Shown: piece after piece, positions 54,376 through 63,916 of the stretch
How positions within the stretch are numbered: position 1 is the first letter of the stretch
Layout of the letters: every line of letters begins with the position of its first letter
Source: Robiginitomaculum sp.
Lineage (GTDB): Bacteria; Pseudomonadota; Alphaproteobacteria; Caulobacterales; Maricaulaceae
Direction: 5' to 3'
Assembly: GCA_021776525.1 (NCBI GenBank)
Contig: JAJFFT010000005.1
Coordinates: forward strand, 248,001 to 312,000
DNA: 64,000 nucleotides
Translations under genes and position numbers: made by a program
Notes under the pieces: model-generated
What the model saw: the letters and a program-made list of their open reading frames with translations, nothing else
The model's database searches: none
What the model was told of the DNA's origin: nothing

Positions 54376-55515
54376 ATGAAACGTAGAACTTTATTAACAT
54401 CGGGCGGCCTTGGGCTGGGCGCAGCTTTGGCGGCATGCAGTGCACCAAAGAGCAATACAGCTGGCGCACAAACGGATCAAAGTGGACCGGCTTCTCCTGC
54501 GGTGTTGCGTAAAAAAGCACGTACTCTGCGTTTGGTAACTGCATGGCCAAAAAATTTTCCAGGTCTGGGAACCGTGGCCGAGGAAATTACGCAAAATATA
54601 GGTCGGTTGTCCGGCGGAACATTAGCGGTGAAGCTCTATGCAGCTGGTGAGCTGGTTCCATCTCATGAAGAATTTGATGCGGTTTCGTCTGGCGCTGCGG
54701 ATATGTATCACGCTTCAGAATATTACTGGGTCGGTAAGTCCAAGGGCTTTGCGTTTTTTACTGCGGTTCCATTTGGCATGACGGCTGTCGAACAATTGGG
54801 CTGGGTCGATCAAGGCGGTGGCCGGGCATTGTGGGACAAGCTATCGGCACGTTTTAACCTTATCGCCTTTCCGGCAGGCTCGACGGGGCACCAGATGGGG
54901 GGGTGGTTTAAGAAAGAAATCAACACGCTGGACGACCTCAAAGGTCTCATCATGCGCATTCCAGGCCTGGGCGGTGATGTGATGCGTGAACTGGGCGTGT
55001 CGCCCAAGCTGTTGGCTGGCGGAGCGATTTATCAGGCGCTTCAATCGGGTGCCATTGATGCCACGGAATGGGTTGGACCGTGGAACGATTTGGCGTTCGG
55101 ATTTTACCGCGAAGCGCCGTATTATTATGGCCCAGGATTTCATGAGCCAGGTTCGACAGTGTCATTGGGTTTTAATCTGGATGTCTGGAACAGCCTGAGC
55201 CCGCAAGAGCAAGTCGCCGTTAAAGGTTCTTGTGGCTGGGCGATGTCATCTTCATTGGCACAATTCAGTTGGCAAAATGCAAAAGCACTCAAGACCTTGC
55301 AACAGGACCATGGCGTTGAGGTTCGTAATTTCTCTGATGAGATCTGGAAGGCACTTGGCGTGGCAACACGTAAGGTTCTTAGCGACGTTGCCAAAAGCGA
55401 TCCGGAGACGAAGGCAATTCATGATAGCTATATGTCAACTTTGGCAGAAGCCAGCGCCTGGGCACAGGTGTCTGATGGGCCCTATTTGCGCCTGCGATCG
55501 CTTGCCGGCTTTTAA
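54376..55515 (+). CDS. TRAP substrate-binding protein, TakP-like
   Basis: A 379-residue periplasmic binding protein. A leader (MKRRTLLTSGGLGLGAALAAC) resembles a lipoprotein or Tat-type signal, with lipobox LAAC. The DctP domain contains WPKNFPGLGTVAEEI, YAAGELVPSHEEFDAV, MRIPGLGGDVMRELG and AIDATEWVGPWNDLAFG, a pattern shared with TakP from Rhodobacter, which binds 2-oxoacids such as pyruvate. This is thus probably an alpha-keto acid TRAP transporter. ATG 54376 was chosen; a longer start would overlap bpt. The stop overlaps the DctQ start. Confidence 0.9.
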   Translation: MKRRTLLTSGGLGLGAALAACSAPKSNTAGAQTDQSGPASPAVLRKKARTLRLVTAWPKNFPGLGTVAEEITQNIGRLSGGTLAVKLYAAGELVPSHEEFDAVSSGAADMYHASEYYWVGKSKGFAFFTAVPFGMTAVEQLGWVDQGGGRALWDKLSARFNLIAFPAGSTGHQMGGWFKKEINTLDDLKGLIMRIPGLGGDVMRELGVSPKLLAGGAIYQALQSGAIDATEWVGPWNDLAFGFYREAPYYYGPGFHEPGSTVSLGFNLDVWNSLSPQEQVAVKGSCGWAMSSSLAQFSWQNAKALKTLQQDHGVEVRNFSDEIWKALGVATRKVLSDVAKSDPETKAIHDSYMSTLAEASAWAQVSDGPYLRLRSLAGF

Positions 55516-56177
55516 TGCATTTCCTGTTTTCTAATACACTGCTGAGCTGGGCAATATTATGGGTGCATCCGCTGATCCTGTTGGCGTTTGCACTCTTGGT
55601 TGTGCATGCAATAGGAAAAAATGTGCCGTGGCTGGTTATGCTGGCGGGTATCGTAGTGCGTTTTATTGATGCTATCAGCACGTTTGTGGTTGAGGTGGCA
55701 AAATGGTTGGCCCCGGCAATGGCGTTAACCGTCGCGGCTTTGGTCATCAGCCGTTATGTGTTTGGACTTAGCGCCATCAAGCCACAAGAATCCATTGTAT
55801 ATATGCATGCCCTATTGTTTTTACTGGCTGCGCCCGCAACCTTGCTGGTTGGTGGGCATGTGCGTGTTGATATCTTCTATGAAAAACTTGGTGAGCGGGG
55901 CAGGGCCGTCGTCGACCTTTTGGGGACGGTGTTTCTGCTGATGCCTGTATCTATTTTGATTTTCAAATATGGCGGCAGCTATGCGGCAAGGTCATGGGTG
56001 TTTCTGGAAAGCTCTGCTGAAGCTAATGGATTACCCATGGTCTATCTTCTTAAAACCGCCATACCGGTATTTGCCGTGTTAATGATGGCACAAGGTTCCG
56101 CCATGGCTTTGCGGGCCGCTTTACTGCTGGTTGGTGCTCCAATGGAGCCTCCACCGAGCGCCGGTCAGGCAGTGTAG
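55515..56177 (+). CDS. TRAP transporter small permease (DctQ)
   Basis: A 220-residue membrane protein with four core helices of the DctQ type (ALTVAALVISRYVFG, PQESIVYMHALLFLLAAPATLL with VGGHVRVDIFYEKL, then two more) and an extra N-terminal hydrophobic segment (about residues 9-60), a version seen in TakQ-like subunits. It couples the binding protein to the DctM channel. The ATG overlaps the preceding stop (TAATG). Confidence 0.9.
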   Translation: MHFLFSNTLLSWAILWVHPLILLAFALLVVHAIGKNVPWLVMLAGIVVRFIDAISTFVVEVAKWLAPAMALTVAALVISRYVFGLSAIKPQESIVYMHALLFLLAAPATLLVGGHVRVDIFYEKLGERGRAVVDLLGTVFLLMPVSILIFKYGGSYAARSWVFLESSAEANGLPMVYLLKTAIPVFAVLMMAQGSAMALRAALLLVGAPMEPPPSAGQAV

Positions 56178-56179
56178 GC

Positions 56180-57772
56180 ATGGAATTTATACTGTCCCAT
56201 CTAGATTTACTGATGTTTGGTGCCGCAATTCTGGTGCTGCTTTCTGGTTACCCGGTTGCCTTTGCGTTATCTGGTGTGGCTTTGGCCTTTGCCGGTATCG
56301 GTATCCTGAGCGGACATTTCGACCCGGCCCTGCTCAGCGCATTTCCAAACCGTATTTACGGCGGCGTTATGACCCGGCAAGTGATGGTCGCTGTGCCGTT
56401 GTTTGTGTTTATGGGCGTAATGTTAGAACGCTCGAATATTGCTGCTGAACTCCTTGAAACTATGGCGAGACTTTTCGGACGTATGCGGGGTGGTCTGGGT
56501 ATCTCTGTCATATTAGTCGGGGCATTGTTGGCCGCATCAACTGGCATTGTCGGGGCCACCGTTGTCACTATGGGACTGCTGTCATTGCCTACTATGTTGC
56601 GCCATGGCTATTCGCCCTCGTTATCATGTGGAGCGATTGCTGCATCTGGCACATTGGGGCAGATCATACCGCCTTCAATAGTTCTGGTATTACTGGGTGA
56701 CGTGATCTCAAACGCCTATCAGCGATCCCAACTCGATGCCGGTAATTTTGCACCCAAAGCGATTTCGGTTGGTGACCTTTTTGCCGGCGCCTTATTGCCC
56801 GGATTGTTATTGGTTGTTCTTTATCTGGCATGGATGACTGCCGTGGCTTATTTTAGGCCGCATATGGCTCCGGCTGTGAAGGCAGATACAGAAAACTCAC
56901 CCAGTTTGCGGGCTATTCTGGGGGTGTTGCTGCCTCCACTTTTATTGATTTTCGCAGTTTTAGGTTCGATTTTGGGCGGTTTAGCCGATGTGACCGAAGC
57001 TGCTGGTGTTGGCGCGCTTGGGGCTTTGTTTTTGGCCGCAAGCCGTATCAAAACATCCAATCGTGATACCCGTCAATGGGAACGCATTCTTGTTCTTGGC
57101 GGGGCAGCGGCTTTCGCCGCGATGATTGCTCTGGCGATCATGATGGATTTACGGGTTGGCCGAACAGATACCACAGTTGTTGAGAAAATCGGACAGGGCC
57201 TTGCCATGCTGTTGATTATCCCTGCACTGGGCGGCGTTATCGGTGCGTTGTGGCGTCTTTACGCAACCAAAGTTCTGCATGCAGTGAGCCGTTCAACCGC
57301 GCAAATCAGCGCCATGGTTTTCGTTATTCTGATCGGCGCAACATTGTTCAGTCTGGTGTTCAGAGGGCTTGGCGGAGATGAGACGGTAGAGCGTTTATTG
57401 CTCTCCGGTGATGGCGGTGTCGTTCGCGCGGTCATTCTGGTCATGGTGGTCATGTTTGTTCTGGGCTTTTTCCTCGACTTTATTGAAATCACCTTTGTGG
57501 TGGTGCCCATTGTCGGCCCCATCCTGTTGGGCATGGGCGTTGACCCAATATGGCTGGGTGTGATGATGGCCATAAACCTGCAAACCAGTTTTCTGACACC
57601 GCCGTTTGGGTTTGCCCTATTTTATTTACGCGGCGTTGCGCCCAAAGGTATCCGCACCACGGATATTTACCGTGGTGCGTTACCTTTTGTGGCTATCCAG
57701 ATTTTAGTGATGGCACTGGTGGCATTGTTCCCCTCTCTGGCAACGGGTTTGCCAAACTGGATATACGGTTAA
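56180..57772 (+). CDS. TRAP transporter large permease (DctM)
   Basis: A 530-residue sodium-coupled channel subunit with more than twelve helices. It has GYPVAFALSGVALAFAGIG, MTRQVMVAVPLFVFMGVMLERS, AASGTLGQIIPPSIVLVLLGD and PPFGFALFYLRGVAP, all DctM signatures. It is about 100 residues longer than typical DctM proteins owing to a hydrophobic and polar insertion near residues 285-385, as in TakM-like relatives. It follows dctQ by two bases and is convergent with the GST gene; stops share TTAA at 57769-57772. Confidence 0.93.
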   Translation: MEFILSHLDLLMFGAAILVLLSGYPVAFALSGVALAFAGIGILSGHFDPALLSAFPNRIYGGVMTRQVMVAVPLFVFMGVMLERSNIAAELLETMARLFGRMRGGLGISVILVGALLAASTGIVGATVVTMGLLSLPTMLRHGYSPSLSCGAIAASGTLGQIIPPSIVLVLLGDVISNAYQRSQLDAGNFAPKAISVGDLFAGALLPGLLLVVLYLAWMTAVAYFRPHMAPAVKADTENSPSLRAILGVLLPPLLLIFAVLGSILGGLADVTEAAGVGALGALFLAASRIKTSNRDTRQWERILVLGGAAAFAAMIALAIMMDLRVGRTDTTVVEKIGQGLAMLLIIPALGGVIGALWRLYATKVLHAVSRSTAQISAMVFVILIGATLFSLVFRGLGGDETVERLLLSGDGGVVRAVILVMVVMFVLGFFLDFIEITFVVVPIVGPILLGMGVDPIWLGVMMAINLQTSFLTPPFGFALFYLRGVAPKGIRTTDIYRGALPFVAIQILVMALVALFPSLATGLPNWIYG

Positions 57773-58482
57773 GCGGCTTTAAGATCGGGGAAAAACCTAG
57801 CCCGCATACGTGCGCAATAAGGTGCCAAATTTTTATGACTGAGTGCAGCTCGCTTTAAAGGCGTGTCAAACGGCGCATCAATAATGCCGCTCAGTTGTCC
57901 GTAAAGTGATGCGTCGACTGCGGTCGGCTGGTCGCCGAATGCAAAGTCCTGATCGCCAATCAAACTTGATATTGCGGCGACATCTTCTGCGCCCAAGGCA
58001 TAGATAGTTTCGCGTTTATGACGCCCAATACCATGCCCATGCAGAGCTTTGGCGAGGTTTTTTCTGGCAATTTTGGGGACAATAACTCGCAAGGGGAAGG
58101 GCAGTTTTCCAAAAAACAGGGGCTTTAATACGGCCCAGTTATCATCTTCCATCCAGCGCGAATATACCAAGACCCAATAAAGGTGCTCATTAGCCAGGTG
58201 TGTAAAGGCCAGGCTTTCGCTCTTTTGACGGTCGCTCAGAGCCTTGTCAAAATCAATGTCGTATTCATTTTCGAGATAACGTTGAACAAGGCCACTGTCG
58301 CCCATCAGCTTTTTTTTGTCTTTGATAAAAGGTATTTTCCCGGTTGGACCGTTGGAAGGATTACCTTCTATTTTTATCTGATATGGAAGTTCAGACATTT
58401 TGAGAAGAACCTCCAGGCGGATGCAAAAAGGACTTGGATTTGCTGCCCCAAGATTTGGTGGCGGTTGGAATAGTGTGATCAT
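57769..58482 (-). CDS. Glutathione S-transferase-like protein (Fax/metaxin group)
   Basis: A predicted 237-residue thioredoxin-fold/GST-like protein. MITLFQPPPNLGAANPSPFCIRLEVLLK fits the first thioredoxin-type strand and helix, with GPTGKIPFIKDKKKLMGDSGLVQRYL as its cis-Pro and Ser-containing region. The C-terminal helical domain has SRWMEDDNWAVLKPLFF, a feature of the failed-axon-connections (Fax)/metaxin-related group found in marine bacteria. The enzymatic activity is unclear. ATG 58482 is preferred; a longer reading at 58575 would run into the TonB terminator. Confidence 0.83.
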   Translation of the reverse strand: MITLFQPPPNLGAANPSPFCIRLEVLLKMSELPYQIKIEGNPSNGPTGKIPFIKDKKKLMGDSGLVQRYLENEYDIDFDKALSDRQKSESLAFTHLANEHLYWVLVYSRWMEDDNWAVLKPLFFGKLPFPLRVIVPKIARKNLAKALHGHGIGRHKRETIYALGAEDVAAISSLIGDQDFAFGDQPTAVDASLYGQLSGIIDAPFDTPLKRAALSHKNLAPYCARMRARFFPDLKAA

Positions 58483-58503
58483 AATAAACCCATTCTTAAA
58501 TGA

Positions 58504-58527
58504 AACAAACAAAGAACATTGTTTGTT
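58504..58527. promoter_or_regulatory. Inverted repeat AACAAAC/GTTTGTT before the GST-like gene
   Basis: Perfect 7-bp arms (58504-58510 and 58521-58527) around 10 bases, located 22 bases upstream of the GST-like start. It may be an operator for that gene; the region is otherwise AT-rich. Confidence 0.35.
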
Positions 58528-58538
58528 GGGGCAGGCAA

Positions 58539-58568
58539 GAAAAAAGGCCCGACATATAGCCGGGCCTT
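58539..58568 (-). terminator. Rho-independent terminator after TonB receptor
   Basis: AAGGCCCG (58544-58551) and CGGGCCTT (58561-58568) form an 8-bp stem with a 9-base loop. On the minus strand it is followed by TTTTTTCTTG, an ideal T-tract. It begins 26 bases downstream of the TonB-dependent receptor stop at 58594 and clearly ends that transcript. Confidence 0.93.
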
Positions 58569-58593
58569 CAATCAAATTTATGTGATCACTGTT

Positions 58594-60816
58594 TTAGCGG
58601 TGCACGGTCACTGAGACACCAAATGTACGTGGGTCTTTGGTGAAGCCCGTCAGATTGTTGAAATCAATACCGCCGATGACGTTACGTTCATTGGTTATAT
58701 TGCGAACAAATACTGCAAAGTCGAGCGAGTTATCGTGCCGCAGATACCCAAGGCGCAAGCCGCCTTCAAAGTTTCCACTGGTTGTGAACTCGGCCGATTC
58801 ATAAAGGAAGAAGTTTGTTTTTCCAGAAATTGACCAATCTGTATAAGCGTAAAGTTCACCGTTATTACCAGCGGGCACCGCATAGCGTGCGGTAAAGTTG
58901 CCGGTGATCTTCGGAGCTTGTGGGAACGGGTTGCCACTGACCAGCGCATTACCATTGGCATCCAGAGGATCCAGAGGTGTACAGCGGCCGGAACCACAGA
59001 CTGGAACAGCCAGGTTAGGGTCTTTGAACTCTGTCTTGTTATAAGCAAAGCCAGCAGTCAGAACGAAGTTTTCAGCGGCCAGCCATTCCAGATCCGTTTC
59101 AAAACCATACCCAATGCCTTTTTTGGCATTGATCAACTGGTTGAAGTTACCAGTGCCACCGATAGCTGTCAGCTGCATGTTTTTGATGCGGTAGTAATAA
59201 ACATCACCATTCAGACGGAGCGTGTTTTCATTCAGCTCAGATTTGAAACCGGTTTCGATGGAATCGATGGTTTCAGAACGTGCTGTTGATGGTTGGCCAA
59301 AGAATGCCACATCACGACCCTGGATTGACGGAGCACGAAAACCACGTGCCGCACGCGCGTAAAGGCTCACGTTATCAGTGGCTGCATAGTTGCCGCTAAC
59401 GTCCCAGCTGACTTTGCTGCCATTGATATTCACATCAGCAACAGGAAGGTTTGTTGCAATGGCACCAAGGCGTTTCTTATCTTCGGTATAGCGTACGCCT
59501 GCGGTAACTGTGAATTGGTCAGTCAGGTCATAGCTGCCTTGACCGAAAACGGCCCAGGTGTTGTTGGATTGTTTCAGCACAGTTTCTGGAACAAAGAACG
59601 GGTTGGTGCCCAGAGCCAGATCCATGTTGAAGTAATATGCACCCATTTGCCATTTGCCGGGTCCGGCGCCATTGCTGGCAATGCGGAATTCCTGCGTAAA
59701 CTGGTTGTGTTCTTTTACTGACCCTTCAGTAGTCGACGGGAAGGGGATGAAACCAGGGCCCATAAAGGGCAGGAATGAAGCACCAAAACCACCATCGATG
59801 TCACCGATGCTGGAACCGTCTGTGGTTTGCAAAGAGGTGATCGAGGTAAAGGTTGCCGCTTCACCATCATATTCCATTTTCAAGGTCAGGCCGGCATTGT
59901 CATAGGACTGGGCGTTGTTATTGCCACCGTCAAAGAACACGGTGTCACGAACAAAATTACCATTCAACTTGTTGCTGCCCGTATCGAAAATGTTGGCACG
60001 GAACAATGTTGCTGTGTTGCCGTCAATAGAGCGGGCTTGGGCGATGACCAAGGCACTGAAGTTTTCAGTCGGGGTGAAAAGCAATTGCACGCGTCCGGCG
60101 ACATCTTCATATCCGCCAATGACGTTGTTCTCGCCAGTAAAGCCGTTATCGACCCAATTGGCGCGGTGTGAATAGAGACCAGAAACACGCATGGACAGTT
60201 TGTTTTCGATCAGGCCACCACCAACAGCACCCATAAAGCGTTGAGTGTTAAAGCGTCCCCAGCTGGCTGAGGCGTCTACTTCGAATTCTTCGGTCGGGCG
60301 TTTGGAATCAAACTTAACAATCCCGGCTGTGGTATTACGACCAAACAATGTCCCTTGTGGGCCGCGCAGAACTTCGACTTGTTCAATATCAAACAAAGGA
60401 AAGCTTTTCAGCGCTACGTTTTCCATCACCACGTCGTCCATGATCACGGAAACAGGCTGTGACGCGGCAAGGTCAAAGTCGGTATTGCCAAGGCCACGGA
60501 TATAGAAACGAGGGGCAACACGACCATTTGAAGATTCAATGTTCAAGCTGGGGATGCGGGCTGAAAGTGCAAGAATATCTTCGCCGCCGGCCAGAATGCT
60601 GTCCAGTGTATCGCCATTCATGGTGCTGATTGAAATTGGCACGTCCTGAATGTTTTCAGCACGTTTTTGGGCTGTCACGATAATAACATCAAGGCCATTG
60701 TCGTTGGTGGCCTCTTGTGCTGCGGCTGGCATCGCCAATGCGCCTGAAAGAACAAGGGCAGTAACACTAACGGCGCCGCCAAGACGCCAGGTATTTTTCT
60801 TCGTTGGAATATTCAT
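58594..60816 (-). CDS. TonB-dependent receptor
   Basis: A 740-residue outer membrane receptor. The signal peptide (about residues 1-33, cleavage near AAAQ) is followed by DVIIVTAQKRAENIQDVPISIS, the start of the plug domain, and GNTDFDLAASQPVSVIMDD with LRGPQGTLFGRNTTAG, a TonB-plug signature. The 22-stranded barrel ends with GFTKDPRTFGVSVTVHR, a typical C-terminal motif. The IsVSTMNG/ILALSARIPSLNIESSN style is that of the IutA/FyuA-like class, often for siderophores or sugar/aromatic uptake; the substrate is unknown. A perfect palindrome lies in its leader, and a strong terminator follows. Confidence 0.95.
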   Translation of the reverse strand: MNIPTKKNTWRLGGAVSVTALVLSGALAMPAAAQEATNDNGLDVIIVTAQKRAENIQDVPISISTMNGDTLDSILAGGEDILALSARIPSLNIESSNGRVAPRFYIRGLGNTDFDLAASQPVSVIMDDVVMENVALKSFPLFDIEQVEVLRGPQGTLFGRNTTAGIVKFDSKRPTEEFEVDASASWGRFNTQRFMGAVGGGLIENKLSMRVSGLYSHRANWVDNGFTGENNVIGGYEDVAGRVQLLFTPTENFSALVIAQARSIDGNTATLFRANIFDTGSNKLNGNFVRDTVFFDGGNNNAQSYDNAGLTLKMEYDGEAATFTSITSLQTTDGSSIGDIDGGFGASFLPFMGPGFIPFPSTTEGSVKEHNQFTQEFRIASNGAGPGKWQMGAYYFNMDLALGTNPFFVPETVLKQSNNTWAVFGQGSYDLTDQFTVTAGVRYTEDKKRLGAIATNLPVADVNINGSKVSWDVSGNYAATDNVSLYARAARGFRAPSIQGRDVAFFGQPSTARSETIDSIETGFKSELNENTLRLNGDVYYYRIKNMQLTAIGGTGNFNQLINAKKGIGYGFETDLEWLAAENFVLTAGFAYNKTEFKDPNLAVPVCGSGRCTPLDPLDANGNALVSGNPFPQAPKITGNFTARYAVPAGNNGELYAYTDWSISGKTNFFLYESAEFTTSGNFEGGLRLGYLRHDNSLDFAVFVRNITNERNVIGGIDFNNLTGFTKDPRTFGVSVTVHR

Positions 60817-60837
60817 GGGGGTGGGTTCCTAATGTCA

Positions 60838-60849
60838 TCGACTAGTCGA
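60838..60849. promoter_or_regulatory. 12-bp palindrome TCGACTAGTCGA upstream of TonB receptor
   Basis: Perfect palindrome 21 bases upstream of the TonB receptor ATG, just beyond the AGGAAC ribosome binding site. It may be an operator. It does not match a Fur box that I can recognise. Confidence 0.35.
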
Positions 60850-61015
60850 ATACTAAATCAGTAGAAGTTGGATTGTGCGATATCTATGCCGAGAGCGGCA
60901 AAAAGGCCAGTTTGAACGTAGTAAAACCAGTGTTTTGGTTCTTAGTGTGATATTTTAAACACGTTCACAGTTGTGTATAACCGGAGACAAAGTTTTATCG
61001 CAATTGGATGCCGGT

Positions 61016-61633
61016 TTAAGCAGGGGGTATTGTGCGGTTGACTTCACCATTTACAAGCCGAATGGAACCGCTTGCCAGTGCCTCTAAACATTGTGGATAA
61101 AGGGCATGTTCGGCTTGTAAGACCCGTTTGGCAAGCGTGGTTTCGTTATCTGAAGTATGAACCGGGATCAAAGATTGCCCAATAATTGCCCCACCATCCA
61201 TCTCGGCGCTGACAAAGTGTACGGTACAGCCATGGGTGTCGACGCCGGCTTCAAGTGCGCGGGCGTGGGTGTTTAGCCCCTTAAAATCTGGCAAAAGTGA
61301 AGGATGAATATTGATCAAACGTCCTTTCCACGTGTTTACAAAAGGTGCGCTGAGAAGGCGCATAAACCCGGCAAGGCAAATGATTTCTACGCCGCTTTTA
61401 TGTAACGCGGTATCGAGCGCCTGTTCAAACGATGTGCGATCAGTATACGCGGTATGTTCAATAATCTGTGTGGCTATGCCGTTTTGACGCGCATAAGCTA
61501 GGCCTTCTGCATCCTGTTTATTCGATATAACCAGTGCAATATTGGCCGGAAAGTTATTGTTTTTACAGGCATCAATCAGGGCCTGCATATTTGAACCTCG
61601 CCCCGATATTAATACTGCGACCGGTGTGCTCAC
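61016..61633 (-). CDS. purN: Phosphoribosylglycinamide formyltransferase
   Basis: A 205-residue folate-dependent GAR transformylase of the purine pathway. Hallmarks are AVLISGRGSNMQALI (residues about 6-20), ICLAGFMRLLSAPFV, and the active-site LINIHPSLLPDFKGLNTHARALEAGVDTHGCTVHFV with Asn-His-Asp catalytic residues. Length is normal. Its start overlaps the purM stop (ATGA at 61630-61633), forming the usual purM-purN unit. Confidence 0.97.
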   Translation of the reverse strand: MSTPVAVLISGRGSNMQALIDACKNNNFPANIALVISNKQDAEGLAYARQNGIATQIIEHTAYTDRTSFEQALDTALHKSGVEIICLAGFMRLLSAPFVNTWKGRLINIHPSLLPDFKGLNTHARALEAGVDTHGCTVHFVSAEMDGGAIIGQSLIPVHTSDNETTLAKRVLQAEHALYPQCLEALASGSIRLVNGEVNRTIPPA

Positions 61634-62664
61634 TCTTGAGTATCCACCAACGCGCCCGCAACCCAGGCATTTTCTCCGGCCTCTTTTAAAGCGTCAATGA
61701 TCTCAGACGTATTATCTTTTGAAACCACACAGAGCATGCCTATGCCACAGTTAAACGTGCGCCGCATTTCATAGTCGGAAATCTTCCCGACGTCGGCAAG
61801 CCATTGAAAGACCAGCGGCCATTCCCATGATGTGTCGTCTAGCTCAGCGGTCAGGTGCTTGGGGAGCATGCGCGGCGGATTTTCGATCAGCCCCCCTCCG
61901 GTAATATGAGCCATGCCTTTGATGTTGCCAGATTGTGCCAATGGTAATAACGCTTTCACGTAAATACGTGTCGGCGTTAATAAGGCCTGTGCCAATGTTT
62001 CTTCTGGTGCAAAGGGGGCCATATCCTCTAATGACAGGCCAGCACGTTCGACCGCGGCCCGGATCAAAGAAAAGCCATTGGAATGGAGACCGGATGAGCC
62101 AAGCGCGATCAGTGTGTCGTCAGCGCGCATGGTGTCTTTTCTCGGGATCAACCCATCGCGTTCAGCTGCGCCAACAACAAAGCCGGCAAGGTCAAAATCA
62201 TCGCCACTGTACATGCCGGGCATTTCGGCAGTTTCACCACCAATTAAGGCGCATCCTGCCTCTGCGCACCCTTTGGCAATGCCCGCAATAACATTGGCGG
62301 CTTGATCTGGATTCAGATGGCCACAGGCAAAGTAATCCAGAAAAAACAAAGGCTCGGCACCCTGAGCCAGGATGTCATTGACGCACATGGCGACCAAATC
62401 AATGCCCACGCGGTCTACTTGTCCGCTTTCGACCGCGATTTTCAGCTTAGTTCCCACCCCGTCTGTGCCAGAAACCAATATGGGATCATTGAAACCGGCG
62501 GCCTTGAGATCAAAGACGCCGCCAAAACCGCCAAGGCCAGTATCAGCACCCGGGCGATGGGTTTGGGTGGTCAGCAGACGAAGTTTCGAGATCAGAGCAT
62601 CACCGGCGCTGATATTGACGCCTGCCTGCGCATAACTTAGCCCGGATTTGGAATGATCTGACAT
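61630..62664 (-). CDS. purM: Phosphoribosylformylglycinamidine cyclo-ligase
   Basis: A 344-residue AIR synthetase, step five of purine synthesis. SYAQAGVNISAGDALI (start) and DPILVSGTDGVGTKLKIA (ATP site), then AMCVNDILAQGAEPLFFLDYFA and LIGGETAEMPGMYSGDDFDLAGF are intact and ordered as in the family. The ATG 62664 is the normal start. It is the first gene of the purM-purN operon and lies 129 bases from the divergent DUF2066 gene; this order is common in alphaproteobacteria. Confidence 0.97.
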   Translation of the reverse strand: MSDHSKSGLSYAQAGVNISAGDALISKLRLLTTQTHRPGADTGLGGFGGVFDLKAAGFNDPILVSGTDGVGTKLKIAVESGQVDRVGIDLVAMCVNDILAQGAEPLFFLDYFACGHLNPDQAANVIAGIAKGCAEAGCALIGGETAEMPGMYSGDDFDLAGFVVGAAERDGLIPRKDTMRADDTLIALGSSGLHSNGFSLIRAAVERAGLSLEDMAPFAPEETLAQALLTPTRIYVKALLPLAQSGNIKGMAHITGGGLIENPPRMLPKHLTAELDDTSWEWPLVFQWLADVGKISDYEMRRTFNCGIGMLCVVSKDNTSEIIDALKEAGENAWVAGALVDTQE

Positions 62665-62793
62665 GCCTGATTCCTATAGATTTTGGCTCTTAAAAGCCTA
62701 TTGTGAGAATAGACGCAAGAGGCGGCTTCCTTTCAGATGTATGCCGCGTGTATATTGGTTGTCATTACGACGCAATTTAACGGTGGCACACCA

Positions 62794-63906
62794 ATGTTTC
62801 GAGCCCTTACAGCCAGTTTGGCATTTCTGATCAGTTCTGTAATGGCCGGTTACGCCTTTGCAGGTAATCCGTTTGAAATTTCAGGCGTGCGCATGGATGC
62901 CTATGGTAGCAATGTGACCGTAGCGAGAGAGCAGGCCATACGGGCTGGAACGCTGGATGCCACTTACCAATTGATGGACCGATTAACATTGCCATCGGAC
63001 CGTTTGGCGCTGGATCCACCTTTGGTGATTACCGAGGATGTCGCTGAGCAATTGGTCGCCGGAATTCAAATCGCCAGGGAACGCCGCAGCAGCTCGCGAT
63101 ATCTGGGCGAATTAAGCGTAAGCTTTGATGCCCAAGCCGTGCGTAGCTTTTTAAGGCTGCATGGACTTCCTTTTGTCGAAAGTCAGGCCTTGCCTGTGCT
63201 GGTTGTTGTCCTGTGGCAGAATGATGATGGGAAGACCGTGATTGGCACCGAGAACCCTTTTGCACGGGTCATGAGCGACCCTGCGTTTCAAAACCACCTT
63301 GTACCGATGAAGCTTGCTACTCAGGGCATGGATGTAGAGGAAAGTGCGGGCTCTGAACGTGTGTGGAAGCTGGCGAATATGGACCCGGCTTTGCTTAACG
63401 AACTTGCGATGCAGACGAATGTGGACGAGATCATTGTTACTTCGGCGAAGAAAACCGGCCCCAACTCTGTGAGCATTCGTGCACGTCGTGCCAAGATCGG
63501 CGCAGACGGGGTCGAATCGCTGATCGCCATGGGGCGGTTTTCTGGTGTTGCACCATTTGATACACGTCCCCGCGAAGTGCTCAGTTATGCTTTACGTGAT
63601 GCGGCTAAAAAGATTGCTTTGGTCTTGGAAACCGAATGGAAACATACGGCGATCGTACGTGAAGATCTTCGCCAAAGTGTACGTTTAACAGCCCTCTACG
63701 ATAATTTATCGCAATGGCAACGCCTTCGTGATGCCTTGGGCGGTGTCGCCCTTGTCGAGGAGGCTCGTCTTGATGCGCTTAGCTATGATGGCGCGCTGTT
63801 GACGCTTCGTTATATCGGCAGCGAGGAACAGCTGGCCCGCCGCCTTGCGCAAAAAGGTGTTGAGTTGCGCAACGAGGATATTGGGCTGGTTGCCCGTATT
63901 CATTGA
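62794..63906 (+). CDS. DUF2066 secreted protein
   Basis: A 370-residue protein with a signal peptide (residues 1-24 of MFRALTASLAFLISSVMAGY, cleavage near AFAG). The following region NPFEISGVRMDAYGSNVTVAREQAIRAG and the rest with VPGIQIARERRSSSRYLGELSVSFD-type features match DUF2066, whose function is unknown. It is commonly found between purM and an hdaA-like gene in alphaproteobacteria, as here. ATG 62794 was chosen over 62737 since it opens directly onto the signal peptide. Confidence 0.88.
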   Translation: MFRALTASLAFLISSVMAGYAFAGNPFEISGVRMDAYGSNVTVAREQAIRAGTLDATYQLMDRLTLPSDRLALDPPLVITEDVAEQLVAGIQIARERRSSSRYLGELSVSFDAQAVRSFLRLHGLPFVESQALPVLVVVLWQNDDGKTVIGTENPFARVMSDPAFQNHLVPMKLATQGMDVEESAGSERVWKLANMDPALLNELAMQTNVDEIIVTSAKKTGPNSVSIRARRAKIGADGVESLIAMGRFSGVAPFDTRPREVLSYALRDAAKKIALVLETEWKHTAIVREDLRQSVRLTALYDNLSQWQRLRDALGGVALVEEARLDALSYDGALLTLRYIGSEEQLARRLAQKGVELRNEDIGLVARIH

Positions 63907-63916
63907 AGGTGATGCT

